From an uncultured Collinsella sp. (GTDB lineage: Bacteria; Actinomycetota; Coriobacteriia; Coriobacteriales; Coriobacteriaceae): a DNA stretch of 15,108 nucleotides. A model generated the notes under the pieces. It saw nothing but the letters and a program-made list of their open reading frames with translations. It had not been told where the DNA came from and did not search any database. The translations under genes were made by a program, and so were the position numbers. The stretch spans positions 1 through 15,108 of the forward strand of contig CABSMX010000049.1 in the NCBI GenBank assembly GCA_902478945.1. The letters run 5' to 3'. Of this stretch, positions 6,250 through 13,934 are shown one piece after another. The stretch's first letter is position 1. Every line of letters begins with the position of its first letter.

Positions 6250-9200
6250 CTACCGACGCTTGGTGAATACGAACATGCCGATGACCGCAAGCCCGATCAC
6301 GCCGGCCGCCACGCCGGCAATGGCAAGCGGATTGAAGCCAGACTGCTGCGAGGGAGCCGCAGCGGACTTCTTGGCAGTGGTCGATGCAGACGAGCCCGTG
6401 TCGGACTTGCCGGACTTGTCATCCTTCTTGCTGGACTTCTTGTCCTTCTTGCCGGACTTATCGGATTTCTTCTTGGAATCCTTATCGTCCTTGGTCTCGG
6501 TCGTAGTCGTGGTAGACGACACCGGCTTCTTACCCGGAGCAACAGCACCGCCAGCCTGCTGGCCGTTTGTGCCGTTACCGGAGCCAGAACCAGCACCGGC
6601 ATTACCCGAACCGCCGTTGCCGCCAGCGGAGCCAGAGCCACCGTTACCACCAGGGTTAACAGCATTCTTGATCCACTTGGCATACAGCGTCATATCAGCC
6701 GTCACCGCAACGCTAAAGTCATATGCCTCCGTACAAGCCTCGTCGGTATACCAACCCGCGAAGGTGTAGCCTTCGCGCGTCGGATCGGCAGGCTTGGCGA
6801 TAGAGCCGTTGGCGGCCGTAGTCTGAAAATCGACCTTGGACCCCTCGCCGGCGCTAAACGAAACCTTAACGCCAGCATTCAGTTTGAACAGCGTGCCAGA
6901 GTCGTTGATGTAGTACAAGTTGCCCTGGGCATCACAAGCGATTGGCGAGTCACAGAAGTTGTAGTGGCCCGTTGCGCTAAACACACCAGAAGCCTCAGCG
7001 TCACCCAACTTGTAACGATATACGCCGCCGCCTGAGGTGTAGTTAACGAAATCAGGGCTCTCGCCGTAGTTAACCGTGAAGTAGACATACGCGTCTTCGC
7101 CCTGGACACTCACGAGCGGAGCGCCCTTGATGCCGCCAGCAGGAAGCGCAGTGCCATCAGCAGACGAAACCAGCGTCTTGGCAAAATTGTTGGCCGGATC
7201 AATAATCGCCAGCGCAGAGCCGCCAGCAACCTCGCCGCCAACAATCAGCTTGCCATCATACGTCGTCGTAGGCACGCATGCACATCCCGTAAGGCCAAGG
7301 TCGACCACACGCTCCTCGGTAATACGCGAAGCGGCATCCGCATCGCGTGAGTCGCCATCAGAAATCGCCAAGACGTGCAGCTTGCCGTCGCGCGAGATTA
7401 GATAGGCATGGCTGCCGTCAGCCGAAAGCACGCAGGTGGAGTTGACAACAGCACCAACCGAAACCTTTCCGAGCACATCGCCCGAAGACTTGCTGAGCAT
7501 CTCGACGGTACCGGCACTGGTGGGAACCAAGACAAAGTCATCGCCCACCGTCGCGCCCGTCCAGTAATAACCCTCGTCGGCATTGACATGCTGCCAAGAA
7601 ACAGCGCCGGTCAGGATGTTAATACGCGTCAGATGACCGTTATTGTACGTACCCTTTCCATAGTCGACATCAACGGTGCCGACATAGAGGTAATTGCCAT
7701 CAACCGTCAGCTGAGAATTCGACTGGGCAATCCCGCTCACGGAGTCAGTGACCCAAACCGTTGTGAGCGCGTCAGCCGTCAGGGCCTGGACCGCACCGCC
7801 GTCAAGCGGAACGATAACCAAACCGCTCGCATAAATCGGGCGCGAGGTGTAACCGACCGCTTTCTTAAGATTCGACTCGGCACGGACCTCGCCCGACTTG
7901 GCGTCAATCTTTAGCAAACGCTTGTTGACGGCGAGGTATACGTAGCCGTTCACGACGATAGGTTCACTCGCGTTGGGATACGCCGAACCAGAATACGCCT
8001 TCCAATCGAACGTCCAAGAGCTCGCTAGCGCACCCGTAGGCGTCGAAACGTTCTCGACCGCCGCATTGGACTTGCCATCCCAATCGGACTTCCAATCGGT
8101 CGGACGCGGGGCGCTCGGATTGACTACGACCTCGTCGGGATTAGGCACCGTACCGCCGGCAGCATAAGCCCAGACGATCTCGTCATGCGACTTGAGCACG
8201 TAGTCACTATCGAGCTGAGAACCGGGAACACCGTTAACAAAGTACGACCAAGCGCCGGCCAACTTAGTGCCGTCAAGCGGAGAGACAAGGCTGTGAACGC
8301 CCCAGAAGCCCAGCTGATCGTACATCTCGGACTTGATGCCCAAGGCATCAAAGTAGGCGGCAGTGGCGTCCTTGATCGTCGTGCCCTCAACAAACACCTG
8401 CGTCGAAGGATCGGTCCAGCGCTGTGCCTTATCGTCCTTCTTACCGATGATCTCCATCGAGACAGCAACCTGACCGGGCATGGTGCCATCGGAACCATAG
8501 ACCCAGGCAATCTCATCGCCGGCCTTGAGCGTGTAGTTGCCGGCGCCGACATTGGCCATCTTGCCGTTAACGAAGAACTGCCAGGACTTCCAGGTGCTTT
8601 CGTTTACCTGTACGGTCGATAGTTTCACGCTCTTATTGAACGGGGAAGTCAGCGAATTGAGGAACCAACCATACGAACCGGTTTGGACGTCGGCGCCAAT
8701 ACCGGCCTGCTTAAAGACCTGCTCGGAAAGATCGGCGGCAGTTGCGCCCTCTTCCACCAGTGCAGTCGTAGGCTGCGCCCACGTCTGCTGAGCACCCGAA
8801 GCGTCCTGACCGACAACGGTGCAGCTTACCGAAAGCCGGTCGGTGGGTGCAGCGTCGCCGTACTTCGAGTAGCACCAGACGACAGAGTCGTCCGCCTCGA
8901 GGGGGTAGCTGCCAGCGCCAACCGACGCCGCAACACCATTGATAAACAGCTGCCAATAGGCGCCCGTAGCATGGTCGTATGCAAGGGTGCGATCGGCATC
9001 GAAAGGCGACGTAATGGAATTGAGCACCCAACCCCAAGAGCCGTTGGGGTCATAGTCGGCCTTGAGGCCGGCCTGCTTAAAGAGCTCCTCGGAAAGATCG
9101 GCAGCAGTCGAGCCGTTCTTGAGCGTGTACTGCGAAGCGGCAGCCCACGTCTGCTGCTTGCCCTTAGCGTCGCCGCCAATAACCGAGCACGTCGCTGTGA

Positions 9201-12200
9201 CCTCGGGGCTGTTTTGACCACTCGTGCCCACGACCGTCAACGTTGCCGAAACATCTTGGTTGGCAAGCTTGGCATACGTGGCATTGTCGGGATAGCGCTC
9301 GGCATAGCGAGCGTACTTCTCGCTCGTCAGGCGCGAGGAAACGACAACCTTCGTGTTGTACTGCGGCTGCGTGACCTTCAGGTTCTCTGCGGAGACAATA
9401 GAGCTGTTGCTCGACTTAAACAGACGCCAGTCCTGTCCGGACATCGCATCATAGCCAGGTAGGTCAACCGGAACAATGCCGGGGGACGTCGAATCGGTCG
9501 TTGCCTTGTTGTAGCTCCAGGCAAGGTTGCCGTCGGCATCAAGATAAGCCTTCTGGAACGCGTGCATGTCGGCCGAAACGGCATTGGCTTCCTGGCCATT
9601 CAGAATGGCGGCAGCATAGCCGGCCTTCGCCTTTTCCATAAGGGACAGCTCGGCATCGAGCTCGCCCTGATCCTGCGGAGCAATCGCAAAGTCGAGGGTC
9701 TTGCTTGCCGTGACCTCGGCGTTGGACTTATCGGTCACCGTGAGGGTGATCTTGGTCTTCGCCGCCTTGGCTCCGGGCAGCGGCTGGTAGACCGTGCCCT
9801 TGTAGCCGTTGAACGTAATGTCATCGGTGCTGGCAGAGTACTTGACCTCGTAATACTTGCCGTCGATATTAAGCGTGCTCGTGCGCGGCATCTGCAGGTC
9901 GGCGGTCAGGCCATCCTTGTTGGCGACCGCGTCAGTGCCGAAGTACTTGATATTGTCGTAGGTAAAGGCCGCATCGACCTTCTCCTGCAGCGCCTTCTTG
10001 TCGGCGGCGACCTTCTCGGGATCGCCCTTGACGGTCACCGTGAAGTCGTGCGCGCCCTTAACGTCAGACGGGCCACCGCTCACAAACGAAACGGTCGCGG
10101 TCAGCGTTACGGTGCGATCGCTCGAAACGCGCGTCACCTTGCCGGTGTAGTCGTCCCAGCCATAACCGGACGGCCAAATGACATCGCCGTCGGAGCTCTT
10201 CCAGCTAACCTCGAACTTGCTCTTGGAGCCTGCGCGGTACGGAAGCGTGAGGTTGGACGTAACGGACTCGGCCGAATCGCCCGCAGCGTAACCGATGGCA
10301 ACCTGCTCGGCGGCATCGTCGAGCATCTGCTGCACACGAGCCTCGTCCCAAGCAACCTGCACCGACTTACTGGGCTGGTAATACTCGGTCTTGCCATCGC
10401 GCGACAGCTCAAACACGACGTCGGCGCTACGCAGACCGTCGATGTTGTAACCGGTGTAGTTGTTGGGGTCGATGTAGAAGAACGTCACATCGCCGTTGGT
10501 CTTACCCTGGGCGTCGGAGATACCGACCGTTGCCTTGTCATCCTCTGCATTAAAGGCAACGCCGCCCTCGGAGACCTTGACGTCAATATCGGTAAATCCC
10601 AAATCGGCAAGCTGCGCCTTCAGCGCGTCGTTAACGTTGCCGCCCTTTGCGCTGTAGTCAACAACAATCTGCTTGTTAGCATCGGTGAGCTTTTGGGCTG
10701 CAGCCTCGAGCGAGCCCGCGGCGATAACCTTGTTGGCGGAGACGAGCTCGACCGTCGAGCTGCCGCTCGTGGCGACAGCCTTCAGATACTTACCCGCGGC
10801 AGAAGCCGAAACCGTTGCCGTGGCGCCCGACATATCGGACAGCAGCGTCCAGTCGGCCTCCGGAGCCTTCGCATCGTCCGCCGCATACCAGGCAACAGTC
10901 GCCTGAGTGGTCACGTCAATGCCGTTGGTGGTCGAACCGTCGGCGCGCTTAGCCTGCGCCGTCGCCTTGACGCTATCACCCGAAACGAGATGGGTCGAAT
11001 CACTATTGATCTGTGGCGTAGTGGTCACGCGCAGCAGGCTATACTCCCCCGCCGCGGTAACGCTATCGGGCGAAACCCACTCAACGGTGTTGTCGAGGGC
11101 GTTCGCCGTAACTTTGATGCGCTTGCCAACAAGCGCGTCCGAAATAGTCAGGCTGCCATCGGTCGTATCGATGCCGTCGGTGAGCTCGGTCCAGTCGGCA
11201 TCGCCCTCGCCCTTGGCATACCACGCCATAGTGAGCTCGGCATCGTCGGGCACGTCCTTGGTCGAGCCCGACCAGCTGCCCGGAACCTGCACGCTCGGCG
11301 TGATCTTTGAACCCACGCTCAGCGTAACGTTCTTATCGGCAAGCTCGATGCCCGCCAGCTTGTACTGGCCCTTGAGCGTCACGGGGCCGAGCGGGGCAAC
11401 GGACTGCGTGCCGCCGTAGGAGCTCTTCTTCTGCGTGCTGGAAACGGTATTTTCGCTCGTAACCTTCACGCGCAGGTACTTGCCAGTATAGGCGGCGTCA
11501 ACGACATAGGTCGCTTCGGTGGCACCGGGGATATCGGTGTAAGCGGAGTCGTAGCTCGAGCTGCTGTTTGCATACTGCCACTGGTAGGTCACATTATCGG
11601 TGCGGTCGATATAGTGATAGTTGGAGCCGTCCTTTTTGCGCACCTTGGTCTTGAGCGTATCGCCCACGTGCACGCCGTTGGTGGCAGGAGAGCCCTCGAA
11701 CTGCACGTCATAGAGCTCCACTTGGCCCGCAACGGAAACAGGACCCGCCGAATAGTAAGGCTTCTGCTCGCCGTAACCGCCGTTGGCCTTGGCCACGACG
11801 TAGTAACCCTTAAGGGCGGCGGTCACCGTCAGGGTGTTGCCGGTCTCGTCCTCGATAGGCGTGTTGCACGAACTCGCGTAGTTCGAGGTGCCCTTATACC
11901 ACTGCCACGTGACATGTGAATCGGTGGTAACGTCGGTGGAACCCGCCTTGGCGGTCGCCGTAATCGTGGAACCAACCTCGACTTTGCCCGAAGTCGGGCT
12001 CATAGTCACGCTCGTGACATTAATTGAACCGGCGGCAGCAACGAGAGCGCCCGTCGAGTTGGTCAAGCTCGAAGAGCCAATCTTCGAGGACACCTTGCAC
12101 TTGAGGTACTTGCCGCCCAAAGCGTCGGTTAGCTCGAGGGTCTCCCCCGTGGCACCCGCAATGTCGGTATACGTGCCACTCTTGGTGTTAGAGCTCTGCC

Positions 12201-13548
12201 ACTGATAGTTGAGCTTGCTCGCGTCGACGAACGCGCCGTACGCGCCGCCCTTCTCCTTGGCGCGGGCCTTAGCGGTATCCCCCACCGCAAAGACGCTCGT
12301 GTTGTCCTTGGTGTTAACGATAGACACGGCCGAAAGTTCGACCGCACCGGCCTGTTTGACCTTGCTGGAAGTGGTCTTGTTCACCGTGTTGACGCCAGCG
12401 TTGGCCTCGACCCTGATGTACTTGCCCTCAAGGTCGTCGCCCACCACGAGCGTAGCGCCCGTCTCGCCCTCGATCTTGGTAAATCCCGAGTACTGCGAGG
12501 TGGATGCGGACCACGTGTAGGTGACCTTGGCATCGGCGGGGGCTTGCTGATAATAGCTTATGTACGGAGTCGCCGTCAGGGTATCGCCTATGCTCGGCGT
12601 GTCGCTATTCAGCTTGACGCTGTTAAGCTCCATCTGACCGGCGCCCAGCACGGGACCGGGGATGTAATTAGCGTTGATGCCCGAGCCGTACGCAGCGGGA
12701 CCATAGTAGTCCTTGCCGTCTGCCGTAACCTTGCAGATGAAGTACTTGCCCACCATAGCGTCGGTAACGGTGAGCGACTGCTCGTGGCCTACGACCTCGG
12801 TGTAGTCGGCGATGTTGCTGCTGGCCCTGGTCGTGCCGGCGAGCCAGGTGTAGGTCCAGGTGCCGGGATTGGTAACGGACTCAGTCGAAGTGCCGTACCA
12901 GTCGTCCTCGACCTCATCGTACATATTTGCCCAGAGCGTATCGCCCGCGCTGAGCGCGCCGGACTTCGTGGAATACGAATTGTCTTTATCCTTGGCGTCC
13001 TGAATGAAGACCTTTGCCTCACCGGAAAGCGTTGTGGCGGATGCGGCGGCAACGGCGTTCTTCTGCTCCGAAGCAGCAGGCGCCGCCGCAGAGTTCTCGG
13101 ACTCAGTCGCGTTGTCTGCGGCGGTGTCAGCACCATTCGCGGCACTCGCAGTTGCGCCCCGACCTGCGTCGGCGCCATCGGCAGCAGCGTCACTGGCACC
13201 CGCGCCGTCCTCCGCAGCAGCACCGTTCGCACCGGCATCGGCGGCAGCAGCGCTATCGTCGGCTGCCGCGCCCTCGCCGCCCGTCGTAGCCTGAGCCACG
13301 GCCTCGGCAATGCCCTCGGCGCCCTCGGCCCAAAGTTGCGCCGGCGTGGTGCCAAAAGCCATGGCAAAAGCCAGGAACGCCACCAGACCGCGCTTGGCTA
13401 CGCCACAGGCAATCGCTCCATGACGACGCCACGAGGCGCGCTGGCACTCGTCCTCAAACATATCCATTTGTCTCCTACTGTCTGCACTGGGAGCATTGCC
13501 CAGCGGCTGCCCCACATCATCGCGCATATTGCGCTTGAGTACCCCCAT
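6250..13548 (-). CDS. Giant cell-surface protein: Ig-like repeats, three DUF4430 domains, PQQ-type beta-propeller, C-terminal anchor
   Basis: This protein of about 2,432 residues has, in order: a secretion signal (hydrophobic core about 54-67, then PAQLWA); an Ala/Asp/Gly-rich linker; seven Ig-like repeats (about 175-943); atrophied bacterial-Ig-like modules (about 1070-1440); three DUF4430 domains (about 1449-1800); a PQQ-type beta-propeller (about 1847-2227, strands such as NGYVYLAVNKRLLKIDAKSGEV); an InlB/Flg_new repeat (about 2230-2298, ending GYTFAGWYTDEA...LYAKW); a Gly/Asn then Lys/Ser/Asp stalk; and a membrane helix ending FTKRR. No LPXTG motif is seen, so anchoring is probably by the helix. 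A cobalamin riboswitch precedes the gene and a fourth DUF4430 gene follows. The likely role is capture of corrinoids at the surface, or adhesion; the former is inferred. ATG at 13548 has AAGGGGG upstream; ATG at 13467 (after AGGAG) is an alternative start. Confidence 0.92.
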   Translation of the reverse strand: MGVLKRNMRDDVGQPLGNAPSADSRRQMDMFEDECQRASWRRHGAIACGVAKRGLVAFLAFAMAFGTTPAQLWAEGAEGIAEAVAQATTGGEGAAADDSAAAADAGANGAAAEDGAGASDAAADGADAGRGATASAANGADTAADNATESENSAAAPAASEQKNAVAAASATTLSGEAKVFIQDAKDKDNSYSTKSGALSAGDTLWANMYDEVEDDWYGTSTESVTNPGTWTYTWLAGTTRASSNIADYTEVVGHEQSLTVTDAMVGKYFICKVTADGKDYYGPAAYGSGINANYIPGPVLGAGQMELNSVKLNSDTPSIGDTLTATPYISYYQQAPADAKVTYTWSASTSQYSGFTKIEGETGATLVVGDDLEGKYIRVEANAGVNTVNKTTSSKVKQAGAVELSAVSIVNTKDNTSVFAVGDTAKARAKEKGGAYGAFVDASKLNYQWQSSNTKSGTYTDIAGATGETLELTDALGGKYLKCKVSSKIGSSSLTNSTGALVAAAGSINVTSVTMSPTSGKVEVGSTITATAKAGSTDVTTDSHVTWQWYKGTSNYASSCNTPIEDETGNTLTVTAALKGYYVVAKANGGYGEQKPYYSAGPVSVAGQVELYDVQFEGSPATNGVHVGDTLKTKVRKKDGSNYHYIDRTDNVTYQWQYANSSSSYDSAYTDIPGATEATYVVDAAYTGKYLRVKVTSENTVSSTQKKSSYGGTQSVAPLGPVTLKGQYKLAGIELADKNVTLSVGSKITPSVQVPGSWSGSTKDVPDDAELTMAWYAKGEGDADWTELTDGIDTTDGSLTISDALVGKRIKVTANALDNTVEWVSPDSVTAAGEYSLLRVTTTPQINSDSTHLVSGDSVKATAQAKRADGSTTNGIDVTTQATVAWYAADDAKAPEADWTLLSDMSGATATVSASAAGKYLKAVATSGSSTVELVSANKVIAAGSLEAAAQKLTDANKQIVVDYSAKGGNVNDALKAQLADLGFTDIDVKVSEGGVAFNAEDDKATVGISDAQGKTNGDVTFFYIDPNNYTGYNIDGLRSADVVFELSRDGKTEYYQPSKSVQVAWDEARVQQMLDDAAEQVAIGYAAGDSAESVTSNLTLPYRAGSKSKFEVSWKSSDGDVIWPSGYGWDDYTGKVTRVSSDRTVTLTATVSFVSGGPSDVKGAHDFTVTVKGDPEKVAADKKALQEKVDAAFTYDNIKYFGTDAVANKDGLTADLQMPRTSTLNIDGKYYEVKYSASTDDITFNGYKGTVYQPLPGAKAAKTKITLTVTDKSNAEVTASKTLDFAIAPQDQGELDAELSLMEKAKAGYAAAILNGQEANAVSADMHAFQKAYLDADGNLAWSYNKATTDSTSPGIVPVDLPGYDAMSGQDWRLFKSSNSSIVSAENLKVTQPQYNTKVVVSSRLTSEKYARYAERYPDNATYAKLANQDVSATLTVVGTSGQNSPEVTATCSVIGGDAKGKQQTWAAASQYTLKNGSTAADLSEELFKQAGLKADYDPNGSWGWVLNSITSPFDADRTLAYDHATGAYWQLFINGVAASVGAGSYPLEADDSVVWCYSKYGDAAPTDRLSVSCTVVGQDASGAQQTWAQPTTALVEEGATAADLSEQVFKQAGIGADVQTGSYGWFLNSLTSPFNKSVKLSTVQVNESTWKSWQFFVNGKMANVGAGNYTLKAGDEIAWVYGSDGTMPGQVAVSMEIIGKKDDKAQRWTDPSTQVFVEGTTIKDATAAYFDALGIKSEMYDQLGFWGVHSLVSPLDGTKLAGAWSYFVNGVPGSQLDSDYVLKSHDEIVWAYAAGGTVPNPDEVVVNPSAPRPTDWKSDWDGKSNAAVENVSTPTGALASSWTFDWKAYSGSAYPNASEPIVVNGYVYLAVNKRLLKIDAKSGEVRAESNLKKAVGYTSRPIYASGLVIVPLDGGAVQALTADALTTVWVTDSVSGIAQSNSQLTVDGNYLYVGTVDVDYGKGTYNNGHLTRINILTGAVSWQHVNADEGYYWTGATVGDDFVLVPTSAGTVEMLSKSSGDVLGKVSVGAVVNSTCVLSADGSHAYLISRDGKLHVLAISDGDSRDADAASRITEERVVDLGLTGCACVPTTTYDGKLIVGGEVAGGSALAIIDPANNFAKTLVSSADGTALPAGGIKGAPLVSVQGEDAYVYFTVNYGESPDFVNYTSGGGVYRYKLGDAEASGVFSATGHYNFCDSPIACDAQGNLYYINDSGTLFKLNAGVKVSFSAGEGSKVDFQTTAANGSIAKPADPTREGYTFAGWYTDEACTEAYDFSVAVTADMTLYAKWIKNAVNPGGNGGSGSAGGNGGSGNAGAGSGSGNGTNGQQAGGAVAPGKKPVSSTTTTTETKDDKDSKKKSDKSGKKDKKSSKKDDKSGKSDTGSSASTTAKKSAAAPSQQSGFNPLAIAGVAAGVIGLAVIGMFVFTKRR
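8150..9204 (-). repeat. Three tandem DUF4430 domains within the giant protein
   Basis: Three diverged units of about 110-120 residues follow each other: roughly 9204-8840, 8838-8490 and 8475-8150. The first two share QQTWA, STAADLSE or ATAADLSE, FKQAG, a GW-LNS-TSPF segment, WQ-F-NG--A-VGAG-Y-L and a closing D--V/I-W-Y. The third keeps RWTDPS, GFWGVHSLVSPLDG, WSYFVNGV, DYVL and DEIVWAY but lacks the VGAG motif. The pattern matches the transcobalamin-C-like DUF4430 family, also found in the downstream small protein. Confidence 0.85.
10720..13024 (-). repeat. Seven tandem Ig-like repeats encoded in the giant protein
   Basis: Seven units of about 97-127 residues begin near 13024, 12642, 12350, 12030, 11729, 11370 and 11050. 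Each starts with G-x-(V/E/L) after a short Ala-Gly link, carries VGDTL-like and (Y/T)W(Q/Y/S) segments, and ends with a GKY(L/I)-V-V/A motif (GKYFICKV, GKYIRVEA, GKYLKCKV, GYYVVAKA, GKYLRVKV, GKRIKVTA, GKYLKAVA). The units have diverged a good deal, so recent expansion is unlikely. They probably form a rigid stalk or adhesive array. Confidence 0.85.
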
Positions 13549-13554
13549 CGGGGT
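13541..13554 (-). promoter_or_regulatory. Hairpin presenting the candidate start codon of the giant protein gene
   Basis: On the minus strand ACCCC (13554-13550) pairs perfectly with GGGGT (13545-13541), with GATG as the loop; this loop contains the ATG at 13548-13546. The purine tract AAGGGGG lies directly upstream. The element sits about 57 nt after the riboswitch core, so it could be part of a translational expression platform. This is an inference from base pairing only. Confidence 0.4.
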
Positions 13555-13610
13555 CCCCCTTCCCTCCAGAGCCCAACGCGTACCGGCGGCATGCGCCGCG
13601 GTCACGTACA

Positions 13611-13783
13611 AGATGGGAGGCGATCCGACTTAACCTTACCGACCCGGGCGCACCGTCCGATCTGCGATGCGAACATCCCGGACCAAGAGGAATTACGGTT
13701 ACTGGTACAGCCGGGGACTTGCACCCCGATTCTCCCAAACGCGCAGGAAAACCGCGCGTTCGTGCGTCTCCGCACCACCATCT
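13611..13783 (-). promoter_or_regulatory. Cobalamin riboswitch
   Basis: The minus strand shows the core motifs of the B12 riboswitch family in the right order. The ends pair as a closing stem, AGATGG (13783-13778) with CCATCT (13616-13611). Inside are two hairpins (GTGCG-GAGA-CGCAC and AACGCGC/GCGCGTT), GGGAGAATC, the loop motif GGTGCAAGTCC (13725-13715) in a CGGGG/CCCCG stem, then GGCTGTACCAGTAACCG (to 13696), a variable stem (GTCCG/CGGAC), and the 3' motif AAGTCGGATCGCCTCCC (13631-13615). Riboswitches of this family bind adenosyl- or methyl-type cobalamins and usually repress B12 uptake or synthesis genes. GGGAGAAT and CCAGTAACC deviate slightly from the usual core, so covariance scoring would be useful. 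Confidence 0.88.
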
Positions 13784-13793
13784 AGGCCATCGA

Positions 13794-13821
13794 TTATTAC
13801 TGTCAGTATGGTAGCACGCAA
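13794..13821 (-). promoter_or_regulatory. Probable promoter of the riboswitch-DUF4430 operon
   Basis: On the minus strand a -10-like TAATAA (13799-13794) is preceded after 16 nt by TTGCGT (13821-13816). Transcription would start near 13787, just before the riboswitch closing stem. The -35 match is weak and overlaps the end of the upstream terminator. Confidence 0.5.
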
Positions 13822-13847
13822 AAGGGCCCCGCACACAGGCGAAGCCC
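13820..13847 (-). terminator. Rho-independent terminator downstream of the UbiB/ABC1 gene
   Basis: On the minus strand GGGCTTCGC (13847-13839) pairs with GCGGGGCCC (13832-13824), using two T-G pairs, around a 6-nt loop, followed by four T residues (13823-13820). It separates the UbiB gene from the riboswitch transcript. The 87 bp between it and the UbiB stop hold nothing I recognise. Confidence 0.75.
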
Positions 13848-13934
13848 AAGGTAAAAGCTATGGTTTGCGATAGATTAGGGCGTGGATGGATCGCTGAGCA
13901 AAATGATCCGTTTTCCTCCGTCCCCCAGGGGTCA

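Larger units (their letters stand above)
13549..13934 (-). other. Regulatory intergenic region between UbiB/ABC1 and the giant surface protein gene
   Basis: This 386-bp stretch is explained by the UbiB terminator, a promoter and the cobalamin riboswitch, followed by about 60 nt of leader (13549-13610). The leader contains a GCGGC-GCAT-GCCGC hairpin (about 13588-13601) and the purine-rich ribosome-binding region GGAGGGAAGGGGG. No protein gene is supported here. Confidence 0.75.

Noticed and set aside
9562..11310. 582-codon plus-strand open frame
   Set aside because: It is antisense to the giant surface protein gene, whose domains are recognisable. The frame has an Arg/Val/Gly/Leu-rich composition typical of a shadow frame in GC-rich DNA and no ribosome-binding context.
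13549..13611. Upstream in-frame start at 13611 for the giant protein (MYVTAAHAAG...)
   Set aside because: This start lies in the 3' closing stem of the riboswitch and has no ribosome-binding site. Starts at 13548 or 13467 are better.
13690..13740. tRNA-like segment (GGACTTGCACCCCGATTCTCCC on the plus strand)
   Set aside because: No acceptor, D-arm or anticodon arm can be built around it. Read on the minus strand it is the conserved GGTGCAAGTCC hairpin of the cobalamin riboswitch.
12544..13785. 413-codon plus-strand open frame crossing the riboswitch
   Set aside because: It is antisense both to the giant protein gene and to the cobalamin riboswitch, and it shows no protein family features.
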